Assembly: GCA_018398815.1 (NCBI GenBank)
Contig: CM031604.1
Coordinates: 52,332,835-52,396,834 of the forward strand
DNA from: Conus ventricosus
Taxonomy: Eukaryota > Mollusca > Gastropoda > Neogastropoda > Conidae
Direction: 5' to 3'
Length of the DNA: 64,000 bases
The notes under the pieces are model-generated. The model saw only the letters and a list, made by a program, of their open reading frames with translations, made no database searches and was not told the DNA's origin. Each line of letters opens with the position of its first letter. Position 1 is the first letter of the stretch. The position numbers were made by a program, and so were the translations under genes. Of the stretch, positions 10,735 to 23,000 are shown piece by piece.

Positions 10735-12669
10735 TTTCTTTGACATTAGAAAGCATACGATAGTGTCTGGCATTCTGTTTACTATAAGTTGAAAAATATT
10801 GGGATTAATGGCGCAATGTATCAGTTCATAAAATCTTTCTTATTGAGAGATCAGTTTGTACTAGGGTTGGTAAATGTTACTCTTCTTTTAAAGATATTGA
10901 CATTGGCATCCCTCAAGGCTCCATTATTGCACCTATTCTATTTACAATTCTCATTCACGATCTTCCTAAAATACTGTCTAAAAGTATGCATGTAGTGCAA
11001 TATGCCGATGATATTGCAATGTGGATGAATACAAACATCAAAAAACAGACAAATAAGAGAACCATATTATATATACAAAAATTATATCAAATTGAAATTG
11101 ACAAACTGAATAAAATATATGAACGAAATGGACTAGAACTATCAGGAGAAAAGACACAATTAATGTTATTCAACAATGGTAAAAATCCAAAAGTTTTGCC
11201 TCAACTTGTGCTAGAAAATAAACTCTTCAATATTCCAATAATGTTAAATTTTTAGGTGTTCATTTCACTCCCAAATTAAACTGGAGATTCCATATTGAAT
11301 ATCTTATAAACAATGCCAGACAAGGCTATCTTTACTAAAAATAATCAGTGCACAATCGTGGGGTCAAGATTCCCAAACTCTTGTACATCTTTCTATTAGT
11401 CTGGTTCGTTCAAAATTGACTTACGGACAGGAAGTATATTTTTCAGCTTCTCAAACATTACTTAAGCGGTTACAAAGTTTAGACAGTAAAGCTATTAAAA
11501 TAGCCCTTGGTGTTCCAGTACATTCTAATACTTTTAAAACGTATAAAGAAGCTAATCTCTTGTCACTTGATGATCAACGCAAACTAGCAACAGCCAAATA
11601 TGTAACCAGAAGTCTTTCTATATCAAATTCTGTAACAAATGAAATCTTTCTTGATTCCAAATCGGATTTTCCTAAAAGGGCACAGAATATTTCTTACCTG
11701 CAGCCCATTCGAAATTATACTGATTTATTTAAAAAATGTGACATTGATATTGCATCCATTTCAAAACCTCCAACTATGCCCACAGTTCCTCAATGGGAGC
11801 ATATCTCTCCAAATTTTGATATAGATTATACTACTCTAAAAAAAGAAGACAATATTAATTTGATATCAGTAGAAGCAAAAGAACATCTTGAAAACACATA
11901 TCCACATCATCTTAAATCTACACGGATGGTTCAGTTTTAGAATCTTATACAGGAGCTGGATTTGTAATTCCCGATTTAAAAGCAAAGAAATCATTTTGTT
12001 TAGGAAAGAACTTTTCAGTTTTCACTGCTGAACTATATGCAATCCTTATGGCCTTATCTTGGATATCTGATCTTGATGTGGCTATTTACAGCATTCTAAT
12101 CTGTGTTGACTCAAAATTGTTCTTTATAGCTTACGAAATTGGGATGCAAATGTAAGGAAAGACTTAATTTTTGATATAAAATTTATGATACATTCCGTTA
12201 TGGCGAAAGGAACTTTTGTAGAGTTTTGCTGGATCCCATCTCATTGTGGTATCTATGGAAATGAAATAGCTGATAAATTAGCAAAAGAGGGTGCTCTTAG
12301 AAAAAATCCAGAAAGTAGATTAAAACTGGATAAACATGAAATCATTTCTCTATTAGAAAATTGTATGAACAATGAAAAACTTCCTGCAAAAACGAAAGTG
12401 TTATTATGTCAAAGATCATTGTCCAGTATAATTTATAAGATGCGTTTAAACTCGTGGAAAACCAAATTTTCTAAGGATGTAGATTGCGCTTGTGGTCTCC
12501 CATTATCTATTCAACATATTCTTTTGAATGTCCAATTCTAACATCTTTATATAATATCCAAAGGATAGACATTGGTTCCTTAGGGGCTTTACAAGAAATT
12601 CTTTACAGCCCCAAAATGTTTGATATAGCAAAGGCTATATCGAGTTCTGTTATCATTCATTTATTGTAA
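10735..12669 (+). pseudogene. LINE RT-RNase H polyprotein, broken
   Basis: The RT part reads AYDSVWHSV-like, then GIPQGSIIAPILF and QYADDIAMW; the YADD box is the catalytic motif. The RNase H part reads YTDGS (about 11925), then FTAELYAILMAL, and ends in WIPSHCGIYGNEIADKLAK, which holds the catalytic His/Asp region. A C-terminal CACG...H...C cluster follows. Frame changes near 10870, 11255, 11330, 11930, 12130 and 12530 break it. In active relatives these domains copy the element RNA at a nicked target and degrade the template RNA. Confidence 0.82.
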
Positions 12670-12744
12670 TTGATTTATCAGTTTAAAATTATTGTTTGGT
12701 CGTTATAGGCAAACTTTCATGCATTTGTGTCCGTGCGCGCGTGC

Positions 12745-12775
12745 GCGCGCACTCACGCACGCACACACACACACA

Positions 12776-12832
<57 letters not shown>

Positions 12833-12838
12833 ACACAC

Positions 12839-12876
<38 letters not shown>

Positions 12877-12985
12877 ACGCTCACACTCACACGGGCGCGC
12901 GCATGCATGCGTGCATGCACGCACTCGCAAACACACACACACACACACACACCACACACACACAACACACACACATCATATAAGC
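12745..12985. repeat. (CA)n cluster with CpG-rich interruptions
   Basis: (CA)n runs with GCGCGC, GCATGC and GTGCATGCACGC interruptions, all alternating purine-pyrimidine. It sits in the 3' region of the LINE and is followed by a T/A-rich stretch (about 13000-13045). Confidence 0.95.
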
Positions 12986-13135
12986 ACTTACACACATACA
13001 CCTTTTTATTTATTTATTTATTTATTTTTTTATTTTTTTTTTTTAGTCTAATATCACCACTGTTGTGAAGAGACTCTAAATTAAATCAATCAAAATCAAA
13101 ACACACACACACACACCACACACAACACACACACG

Positions 13136-13499
13136 TGACACAGAGCGTGAAAGAGAGGAAGAATAAAGAAGAGAATAGTGACAGTGTTGTGCGTGTTCTG
13201 TTTTTCCCCAGTTTCATTCATACACTTCCTCACCACACTTTACATTCTGCAGACATATAGTTTTGAGTGGGCATCCCAGAAAGGACATTGATTTAATTAA
13301 TATTATCTTGTTTCCTCCCCAAAAACAGAGTTCACTCCAATAACACAGATCCAGTTCAAATCCTCCCAGTTTCTGGGTTTCACAATACAATACTTCGCAC
13401 AATAGGTTTTCTTTGGCTTCGACTCCAGCCACGCTTGGGCGAGACACCAAACTGGGGAGGACCTCCGGTCCACTCCCCACAGCAGCAGCAGCAGCAACT
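13136..13499. other. Unassigned spacer
   Basis: A small CA repeat ends just before it and a short CAG repeat lies at about 13482-13495. The minus-strand open frame at 13214-13576 has no recognisable domain and I do not call it. Confidence 0.5.
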
Positions 13500-13740
13500 C
13501 TCTCTTTCTCTTCTTCGGCAAGATACAAAACACTCAGAACAACAAAAATGAACAAGTAATCATTATCTTCATTCACTTCAGCCCAAGATGGGCATTGAAC
13601 TTACACTGAAGTGGATGAAGATAGGTGATTGCTCGTTCATTTTCGTTGTCCTGAGTGTTTTGTATCTTGCCTGAAGAAGACCTAAAAAGTTGAAACATGT
13701 TGTGTTTTGTCTTGTGGTTCGTTTGCCCTTTTTTTTTTTT
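13500..13740 (+). repeat. Inverted pair of short PLE-type ends (degraded)
   Basis: The left half (about 13515-13565) and right half (about 13620-13672) are inverted copies around a motif with CTGAGTGTTTTGTATCTTGCC. The right half runs into a CTGAAGA...GAAAC block at 13671-13695, the degenerate hammerhead-like end. The same family occurs in better shape at 38195-38412. The T-run at 13731-13746 may be a tail. Confidence 0.55.
13671..13705 (+). ncRNA. Hammerhead-like motif, decayed
   Basis: CTGAAGA at 13671-13677, then an A and GACCT paired imperfectly with AAGTT, then GAAAC. The stem II helix seen in the sister copy at 38366 is broken here, so this is a relic. Confidence 0.3.
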
Positions 13741-13746
13741 TTTTTG

Positions 13747-15061
13747 GGTGGTGCACTAGTAATTACATTTAAAATCTGAGTTTGTGGATTACCACATACA
13801 AAATTATGGAATTTATGTATGTTTAAATCATGCTTTGTATCAGAAATTTGGTCCTATTGTAGTATGGAATGTATATAATCATCTTCGTTTCTACCTGCAC
13901 CTTTCCCCCTTTTAAAAAAAAAAATCTAAATTAACCCAAATTTATTCAGTTTTCAGATTGATCAATATTTATAAAAAGAATGCAAAAGCATGGATAAGAA
14001 AACAGATTAGACAGTTATTTTCATAACTTACATGAAATCTGTGGTGCTTGGAACTGTAGTTTCTTTTTTCTTCAGTTCTTTTAAAAGCTCTGTTCAATTA
14101 AAATGAAATCTCAAATGATTGCTATTAATGAGTGCCTTGTGTTAACAAGTGGTTATGTAATGATATGATAAGACAGTTGGCTGTATTGAATAATAAATGA
14201 ATAACTTTTCAATTACATGATTGTTTATAATACACTTGACTGATTATAAGTGCACATGACAGTAAATGAATAAAAGCATGATTGTTTTGAAACATCATAT
14301 TTATATGACAGAGACTGACCAGAAGTCATATTGGATTTCAAATAATAACTTGCAGTAAGTTTTGATCAGCAAAAACATGAATAGTCTTGTGAACAGAACT
14401 TGGTGGAAGAGTATTTCAGACAAAGGTTAAATGTGTGAGATGGGCACTACTGTTGACTTACGTGGCGGAACATAGGCTGACATGTTATTTTTCGATCGAT
14501 CTGTGGTTTCTCACAGATCCAGAAATGTAGCATTGATGAATACTGTGTTTGAGGAATGGGGATAGAGTCAAGTCTAGACAGTATGATTTTGACACAAAGA
14601 ACTTTTGAAAGATCTTTTTGATTTAAGAAATTATGGTGTATGTCAGATGATGGTCATGTTTTCTTTATGTAAAATTACATAATGTGTAAACTACATGTAC
14701 AGATTTGGAGTCTTGAAAAATCGCTAGGTAAAACCAAAGATGATCAAATGCTTATTTTCTTCATTTCTGCTCCTATATCTAGTCTTGTGTAAATACATCT
14801 TGTTAGCACCAAACCTACATTTAAACATTTTATTTGTAAACATTTGATCATTCATTTATAGTTATAGTCAAGGTCTTCATGAACAACAATAACACCTTCG
14901 CTTCTTTTTACCTAGACCTATCCCACACATAGTTCTCATTATGATTCTGATGGTGAGGATGTTACAGAGACTGAGACAAATGTGCTAATAAATCTGTTCA
15001 GTCCTGCACATTTCCTTAATCCATTGGCTGTACTGTTCATATGTTAGTGGTGGTAAGAACA
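13747..15061. other. Unassigned AT-rich region
   Basis: Over 1.3 kb of AT-rich sequence without any frame longer than about 60 codons, any repeat I recognise, or RNA. It lies 5' of the identified TMEM43 exons and could be intron or upstream flank; the missing first exon could lie here or farther 5'. Confidence 0.45.
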
Positions 15062-15178
15062 GATGTGTTAGACGCATAACACTAATGATTTTGCTCTACA
15101 TTCATGGATGAAGACTTATAGATGTGTTAGACGCATAACACTAATGATTTTGCTCTACATTCATGGATGAAGACTTAT
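15062..15178. repeat. Tandem duplication, 59-bp unit x2
   Basis: The unit starting GATGTGTTAGACGCATAACA is present at 15062-15120 and again at 15121-15178, identical until the final bases. A recent slippage or small duplication is the simple reading. Confidence 0.95.
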
Positions 15179-15193
15179 CCAAAACACTGTACA

Positions 15194-15195
<2 letters not shown>

Positions 15196-15248
<53 letters not shown>

Positions 15249-15254
15249 ATACAG

Positions 15255-15319
<65 letters not shown>

Positions 15320-15356
15320 TAGACACACACATGCACATATGCACACACACACACAC
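15196..15356. repeat. (CA)n microsatellite
   Basis: About 160 bp of (CA)n with small ATACAGATA-type interruptions, followed by a T-run at 15370-15389. Confidence 0.97.
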
Positions 15357-15709
15357 TGCTTTTTTTCTTAAAAATTTTTTTTTTTTTTTATATCTGCAGT
15401 ACAGTGTAGGATTGACACCAGCAAGGGCAGAGATTGTACTGTTAGTGTTACCAGTATGCAGAGCATTACTAGCCCAGTAAGATTAAAGTCAGTCTGGGGG
15501 TAGGTAAACCTTGACTAGGCCATGAGGAAACGTGACATATAAAGATAAAGTACTGACAATGGCTGGTAGAGCCACAAAAACGAAGACAATGGCTTTAGAC
15601 ACAGCTAAAAACAGAAAAAAGAAAGAAAAAGGTCAGTTTGATTTCAAATTTTAAAATCAAGCGCAGTGGCACGTAAGTTTTATGACTATAAAACAGGAAC
15701 TATGTCTGT

Positions 15710-16110
15710 CCGTCCTCGCACTTCATCTTTCTGTCTCTCGCTCTCTGTCTATCTGTCTGTCTGTCTCTCTTTGTCTGTCTCTCCCCCCCACCCCCCTCTC
15801 TCTCGCTTTCTGTCTCTGTCAGTCTGTATACGTCTCTCTCATTTATTGTAGTTGAGAATCATTAAATCAAATATGCTTTCACTTACTTTACACATTGTTG
15901 ATCTTATCTTGCTATCATTGTCTTCTCCCTCTTTTCTCTCTGATTTATTTTACTTAAGAATCATTTATTTTGCTTTCTTTTGATTTACGCCTTATGGTAG
16001 TAGTCTAACTTTCTCTGCATCTCTCTCTCGCTTTCTCTCTCTGTCTCTGTCTCTCTGACAGGACTTCACTGTCTGTCTTTCCCTCAGTTTTTTTCTCTCT
16101 CTCTACCAGT
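15710..16110. repeat. Pyrimidine-rich (CTGT/CT)n region
   Basis: Interrupted CT, TCTG and CCCC-rich low-complexity sequence in three blocks. The Ser/Leu frame at 15666-15851 is compositional. Confidence 0.85.
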
Positions 16111-16149
16111 ATTTGTTTTGGAAGAAAGTTTACGGCAAAGGTGATTTAA

Positions 16150-16570
16150 AAAAAAAAACTTGTTATAATAATGATAATAGTAATAGTAGCAGAGCATTTA
16201 TAAAGCACCTTGCCAAAGGTTCAAGGCGCTGACAATCCACACTCGTGTGTACAAAATGGTCTGCCTTACTGGGTAGTGCCAACTGAGAGAGTTGCCTGCC
16301 AGCGCTTCATCCAGTTGTTTCCCAAGTCATCCAGTCAGCATTGTTCACTCGGTTTCCTTACTTTCTTCATTCTTTCCATTTCTCACGCAGGGTGCATGCT
16401 ATGTGTAACGTGTCATCGATACCAACGGTCAAACTGGCCTCCTCTTCCAAAAGTTGGTGATGTGATTTTACGTGGGTACAAGATGTTATGTTTGCATTCA
16501 CGCATGGAAATTGGTTTGTAGTCTCATTCGAAGGACTATTTAGAAAATGGAGTCAGAACCAATATGTAAC
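16150..16570 (-). mobile_element. SINE family 1 copy, 5'-truncated, with 3' tail
   Basis: The minus strand shows the family-1 body (GGTTCTGACTCCATT and the CATCACCAACTTTTGGAAG region). It ends in a GCGCCTTGAACC...TTTATAAATGCTC motif followed by (ATT)-rich repeats, a tail style that is frequent at SINE/LINE 3' ends in mollusc genomes. The tRNA head is missing. Confidence 0.75.
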
Positions 16571-16883
16571 CCTTGTCATGATTTATTTCACACATGGACA
16601 AAAGTGGCTGAATGTTGCATTTTAAGATTACAGCGTCCATATTGCAAGGTTGTCGATTATGTTCAAGACATGTACATTAGTGCAGAGAGTGAGCAGTAGT
16701 TATCTTCATTATGAAAACTATGGTGCTTAGTTCTGGAATTATTTTACATTGAGTCACTTTTGCTATGGGGAATGTCTCCATAGAAATTCAGTGTTGCGTT
16801 ACACAAAACATAGGATTTTTCTGAAAGTGAAACATTTTATAAGGAAAATATAAAGGAAAAAATCTTTTTTTTTCTTTTTACAG

Positions 16884-17048
16884 TATCCAGACGATCCAGG
16901 GATGTATAACCCCCGCCCTAACACCTTTACCAACGTGACTTACCGTCAGAATCCAAGTTTCTGTGAACGAGTGAAGCAAAGTCTTGTTGCCATCATTATT
17001 GGTCTGGTGTTGATCGTTGCTGCATCTGTACTACTCTTCTGGAATGAG
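16884..17048 (+). CDS. TMEM43: TMEM43 exon (first seen)
   Basis: 55 codons, phase 0 to 0. Preceded by a strong T-rich tract and CAG, followed by GAG|gtgaag. It encodes a polar N-terminus ([18 protein letters not shown]) and transmembrane segment 1 ([19 protein letters not shown]) ending in WNE, the position where vertebrate TMEM43 reads NEGRA across the next junction. Confidence 0.92.
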
Positions 17049-20000
17049 GTGAAGTTTTAGAGAGGGTTGATATTGTTGATTTATTTTTCTGAATCTTGTC
17101 AATAATTGTAAGATTTTATTCATGTTCAGCTTCAGTTGACACTATGGGTGTGTTAATTAAGGTGGTTGTTTGTGTAAGTATATTTAAATTTTAATAATAT
17201 AAGAAACATATGAATCTTGTTGTTATATATTTTGTGTGTATGTAAAATATATATATGTATTTGTATATATGTATATATATAAAATATATATATATTTTAA
17301 TTTTATATATTATAAATAAAATAAAGGTTAAAAAGCCATCAGAACATAAAAGTGTCGACCATGTAGGGAGCGACATACCAGTTTAAATAGGATTTTAAAA
17401 AGGAAGAATAAAAACTAAAACTTGTTTCAAGCTAAAACGCTCACATCAGGGTAAACAACCTGGGCACCCCACCGGTGTTTATATTGTGGTGTTAGGCGTG
17501 TGAGCTCTGTGCGTGTGGCACGTGGCCTGCCGGTTTTTTTCTTTTTTGGGGCACGTTCAGGGGGGACGTGCCACGGAATGGTGCATTGACAAAGATTTCC
17601 TTTTTATGCTGCATTGTTTATCATTTCTATTTTTAGAGTTCAGGGATGCTAGGTGGGGTTTACATATCAGCCACTTTTCTGTAGTACATAAGTTGCATTT
17701 TTTAGAAATGTTGTTGTATGGTGTTGCTCTTTTTATAATTTTCCATGATATGTGTAATTTATTTTCTTTATTTTTAAGCTTCCAAAATTTATTTACTTAA
17801 TTCTGTTTGGTTTTTATATTTTCTTTTTTGAAAGACTTTTTAAATGGTTTGCATATCTGGTTTTAAAATGTTTGCCGTGATCCCTAGTATGTTTCTTTAC
17901 CCACTGTCTGTTGTTACCGTAGCTTGGTACACAATGTTGTTGTAAGACATTTATTGTTCAGAGGGCACTGGTCTTTTTTGTGCAATTCAAGTATCCTTTC
18001 ATCACCCTCTTTGGTTGTGTTGTTTTTGGGTTTTATTGGAAAAAATTAAATTTTAAATTTTAAGGTTGGGCATACACGAGTATGATACTTGACAGTATTT
18101 TTGTTGAATATTTTAGATAGTACATGTTCTTTGGGAATGATGTTTTAAGGATTCTGAGGAATTCTTTTCCTACGTTAGTTTTTGTTTTTCCCATCATATG
18201 GAGGGTTATACCATATAATTTTTCTTTTTCCTGTTTTTCTGTTGCTGTTCATGTTGTTGTCTGGGTTATATTTTTATTGTAGTTGTACCACTTTTTTTCA
18301 CCCCTCTTGTATTCAGTGCTGCACGTTAAATTCTTTCTCATTGCTTTGACAGTTTAGATAATCTTTTGTTTATCCATTAGGTATGGTTTTTAAGATGGAG
18401 GGTGGATGGTTACTATTGATGTCTACATAGAAGGTGTGTCATTAGGTTTTTATATGGTTTGTATGTATGATCCTTAAGGTCTAATGTTATGTCAAAAATA
18501 ATTTACTGTTTTTTTTTGGGCTTCTACTGTGATTTTTAGGTTATGGCTTTGAAAATTTTACAAAGTTCTCTTTTTTTGTTTTCAATGGTTTTTTGGTTTA
18601 TTGTTTAACGTGGCAAGACCGTATCTCTGTATAAGCCAACTTTTTAACCAAGTATTTTCTGTATATGAGACAACATGAAAAAGTCCAACTAATTCACACG
18701 TTTCAGCTCCATCATAAGATCCATCGTGACAGCGAATTGGAATTTCTGCTGGTTTTTTTTATCCAAGTTTCACTGTTGCTATGGAAAAGGGGTTTTCTTA
18801 GTGTGGAGAATGATTCCATCTCAGAATCTGTTTTTGTTTGTATATTGTTGGCGAATCTTAGTGCTTTAGTGAGTAATTCCTCAAAATTGCACAAAAAAGA
18901 CCAGTGCCCTCTGAACAATAAATGTCTCTACAACAACATTGTGTACCAAGCTACGGTAACAACAGACAGTGATAAAGAAACATACATAGGGATCACGGCA
19001 AACCATTTTAAAACCAGATATGCAAACCATAAACAGTCTTTCAAAAATAAAAAATTTTAAAAACCAAACAAATTAAGTTAAATTATTTGGAAGCTTAAAA
19101 ATAAGAAAAAATTACAACATATCATGGAAAATTATAAAAAGAGCAACACCATACAACAACATTTCTAAAAAATGCAACTTATGTACTACAGAAAAGTGGC
19201 TGAATTATGTAAACCCCCCCTAGCATCCCTGAACTCTAAAATAAAAATTTGAAAACAATTGCAGGCATAAATGGAATTTAATTACACATACTAAAACCGT
19301 GGCTCACTAATGCAATAAGCGGCAGCAATTTGCTATCCCTGCCCGTATACAATAAAGTCCGTACGGACAACAAAACCCCTAAAAAGGGCCTCGTGCCCGC
19401 GCATGCTCAGAACAGTCCTCTTTTCTCGGCACCCCATTTTCCCGTTAAGCCGCGTGTACAGGGACAGCAAGTATTTTTGACTTTTCTCGCAATCGATCGA
19501 TTGTTGTTGCTGTCGTTGGTGTCCTTGCTTATGTTTTCATTTAAAGGGGAGAAACGTACGTGAAGCGTTTGGGGTGGTAAGGCGAGAATTAAAAAGGGTT
19601 TTCGTCTTTCGATTCCCACATCTCGCCGGCAGGCTCTTTGTCTTTTAGCCCCGCCAATTCCTCCTCTCCCTTCACTCACTTTCTCCCGAGGGTTCACCTC
19701 AACTCAGTTTCGGTTCTGTTGTCTTTGACAGCGAGCTCTTTCTCGCAACCCTCAATTTGTGACGGTGATCGGCTCAGCTTCGGTTCTGTCGATCCCGTCA
19801 CAGCGAGCTTCTTTCTCGCAACCCTCTTTTGTGGCGGTGATCAGCCCCGCTGCGGTTCTGCTGATCTCGCCCCTTTGCCCCATAACGGTGAGCGACTCAG
19901 CCGCGGTTCTGTCGCATCCGTTAGTACACCCTTGTTTCAGTGTTCTACTGCTCACAGTTCGATTCCCATGGCAGAATCGAAGGTGTACGGGCCCTCACGG

Positions 20001-23000
20001 AGGCGCCGGGCAATGGGGGGACTATGCGTCACCCCCCCCTCGCCCGGTAGGCGATCCAAAGGGGAAGCAACTCCTGCTCAAGGGCTCAAAATCTAGTTCG
20101 CCCCCGGTTGTTTCCTTCCCCCGCCTAAGTGTCTGCCTCTGTTTTTTGGGCAGGCCACCGGGGTGTCGCCCTCTTTCCCGAGCACCCCTCGGGGGACCGG
20201 CGCATTCGGCCCCCCACTTTCAGGGTTGGGCCAGCACCCACATAATGTGACATTCTCAGCCCCCCCTATCATGGGGTCGGGCCCTTTGCCTTGGGCCCCA
20301 TGGGCCCAAGGGCAATACCCCCCCCCCCGAACATGGGCTTTCTCACCCCTGCTCCGGGGTTTCCTGGGGGCCGGTTTTTATGCCCAGCCCTCCACCAGTG
20401 CAGGCATTTTCCTCCCAGGCTTCCCTCTGCCCTTCCGGGTCTGACCCCTCCCCGGTATGTCGGGGGAAACCCAAAGCCATCCCAGGCACTCGGGGCCCTC
20501 TCGCCGCGAAACCGCTTTCGCCGGGGGCGGCCACCCCATCGGTCTGTGGGTCCGACTGGCGGACTCTGGTCGAGGATGAGGAACCAGTCACCCGGTTCTT
20601 ATTCTTTCCAAGACTCGGTGGCTGTGCTGGCTTCCTGGTTCTGGGGGGCGTGTCATCTCTCAGGAGGTCAGGCCCCCCTGCCCTTGGGCAGCGGAACTTG
20701 CCCGGGGAATCTCGCCCATCGGCGGCTAGGCCCTCCTCTCTCCTAAAGGAGTCAGTTATGGTGGCCGACTGCATGAGGAGGGCCCAAATACGAGTCAGGG
20801 CACGGAGGCGCAGGCCCCCCGTGCCGGGTTCGGTCCCTGTTTTTCCCTTCCGCGTTGGCGTGCGGGAAGTTCCTTAAACCAGAGAGTCTTCCATTTGCCA
20901 AGAAGGCCTTCTTGGCAAATGACACTATCCCGAAGCCACTTTTCCCCCTCTCCCAGGAGACCTCCTCCTGGCCCAGGAGAGGTCAAAATCGCACGCTAGG
21001 CAGGTGTCCCTCTCAGAGCGCTGCCTTGCGGGTGGGGAAGAGTCTGCGAGGAGGGGTTTGGAGGCCATATCTGTTTATGGATTCCTTTCTAGGGGACTAG
21101 TGTCTCCCCTTAAGGATCCTGATTCTGGTTCTTCGCCATCCGCCAGTCCGCGGACCCAACTGCTGTGGTTAGCCTGTATCCAGTCAATGGCTGAAGGCGC
21201 TTAAGTATTCGGTTGGGGCCTTCTCTAGGCTCCATCTGAAACTCAGTTCTGGCTGGGAGGAATGGGGTCCTTTTGGCATCTTCTGTGACCCGTTCTCCAT
21301 TCTGCCCGCGCTTCCCTCAGAGCCTTGCCTGTCAAGTCAGGGTCTCTGTTCGGGAATCACTGCAGGCCACCATCAAGACCCAGGCCGAGATTAGGCGTGA
21401 CCTCGCCTTTCAGTCAGGCCCCATCCCCCACGCCCTGGTTCAAAACGCAAGGCGCCAGCGCCTTTCTCGTCACCGGGTCCTCTCAACCCAAGGGACGACG
21501 GCCCATTTGGACCCCGGGGGCCCAGGCAGGCAACCAAGCAGGGGTCGGCCTCCGACTCGGCCGGCGGGTCCGAAAGTCCCACCCCCTCCAAACGGCCCCC
21601 CCCCAATGACTCCCCCCCGACCTGGGTACTTCACCCAGGGCAGCCCTGTGGGCAGTCTTTTCCAGGCCCCTCAGTGCCTGGGAGGGGCTTCCCGCAAGCC
21701 CTTGGGCTCAGCGGGTGATCAGGTCGGGGTTTCTTTCTTCCTTGGGGTGCAGTGAAGGCTCCTCTCACGCCTTCCCCCCCCCCTTTCGCTCCTCCTCGGG
21801 ATTGGCTGCCTCTCAGGCCTTAGACAGGAGGTCCTTTCGCTGTTAGCCAAGGAGCCACAGAGGAAGTCTCTTCCATTCCTCTCCGGGATTTTTGCCGCAT
21901 TTTTGTGGTCCCCAAAGCTTCTGGGGATGGAGACCGTTCTAGACTTCGCCCTTGAACAGGTTTCTTATCGTCCTCCGTTTTCGGATGGAAACCCCCATGT
22001 CAGTCCGCGATGCCATGCATCCCGGCGACTGGGCGGTATCCATCGACTTGAAGGATGCTACTTCCATCTTTGATCCACCCAAGGGACAGGAAGAAACCTC
22101 CGCTTCGCGTGGAGAGGCCGTGTTTTTCAGTTCAGGCTCTTCCCTTTGGACTAGCCCCCGGCCCCCGGGGTTTTCACGAAGGGGGCTCGGGAACTTTGCT
22201 TGCACGTTCGGGAGAAAGGAAATTCGTTTGAAGGCCTATCAGACGATTGGCTTCTCCTTCCCCTCATCCAGCACTCTGTGCTCCCAGAAAGCCCTACGTT
22301 TTAAGCCTCTGTCAGCACTGGGATTTCGTTCGCAACGAGGAGAAGTCCGATTTTCACCCCGTCGAACAGTTTCGTTTCTGGGCATGTCCTTCCACACCAC
22401 CGACGGCTGGTCTCTCCGACCCGCCAACGCCTTGTTCGCCTCCAGCCCCTCTTGGCCCACCTCCTTTCCTTGGATAAAGGCGCCAGCCGAAAGCTGGCCT
22501 CTTCTGGGTCTGATGGAGTCCTTGGCCCCCTTAGTGCCCCTCGGACGTCTGCACAAACGCCGTTTTCAACGCCTCTTTCCCGCAAGCTTTGGTCTCAGGC
22601 ACTGCAGTCGTGGGACCTTCCGATCCCTCTGGGGCATGGTTCCAGTCATGGGTGGTAAAAATGGCACCCCCAGTCCGGGCTAGCTCAGGGAGTCCCCACT
22701 CTCCCCTCCTCCACAGGAGGACCTGTTCCGGACGCGTCCCAGTCCGGGTGGGGTGCCCACGTCGCTCTCTGACGGCCCCGGGCAATGGTCCCCGGAGATG
22801 GGGTCCTGGCATATCACATGGGCTGGAGTAGAAGCCGTGTTCCAAGCCCTCAAGGAGTTTTTTCCCCTTCCTGAAAGGAAAACATTCTCCTCAACACCGA
22901 CAACACGACGGTGGCGTGTTATTTTCAACAAGCAGGGGGGGGCGCGTCTCACTCCCTGTCCTGAGGTCGGAAACAGCTTCTTCTTTGGTGCGAGACACAA

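Larger units (their letters stand above)
10735..13110 (+). mobile_element. LINE with RNase H, 5'-truncated
   Basis: A non-LTR retrotransposon fragment on the + strand. It contains the C-terminal half of the reverse transcriptase (about 10740-11260), a thumb/linker (11416-11930) and an RNase H domain (about 11920-12300), followed by a Cys/His C-terminus (about 12420-12670). The RNase H points to the I/Jockey-type superfamily; I do not assign a clade. The 3' region after the stop at about 12669 is interrupted by CA microsatellites and probably ends near the AAATCAATCAAAATC motif at about 13080-13100. Confidence 0.8.

Noticed and set aside
15559..15632. ATG-led frame ending at an AAAAG|gtcagt donor as TMEM43 first exon
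   Set aside because: Its end phase (1) does not fit the phase-0 start of the exon at 16884, and the Lys-rich peptide has no likeness to TMEM43 N-termini.
18660..18886. Independent plus-strand coding start at 18665
   Set aside because: The segment is minus-strand PLE RT ([17 protein letters not shown] blocks); the plus frame is open by chance until the mirrored arm begins at 18887.
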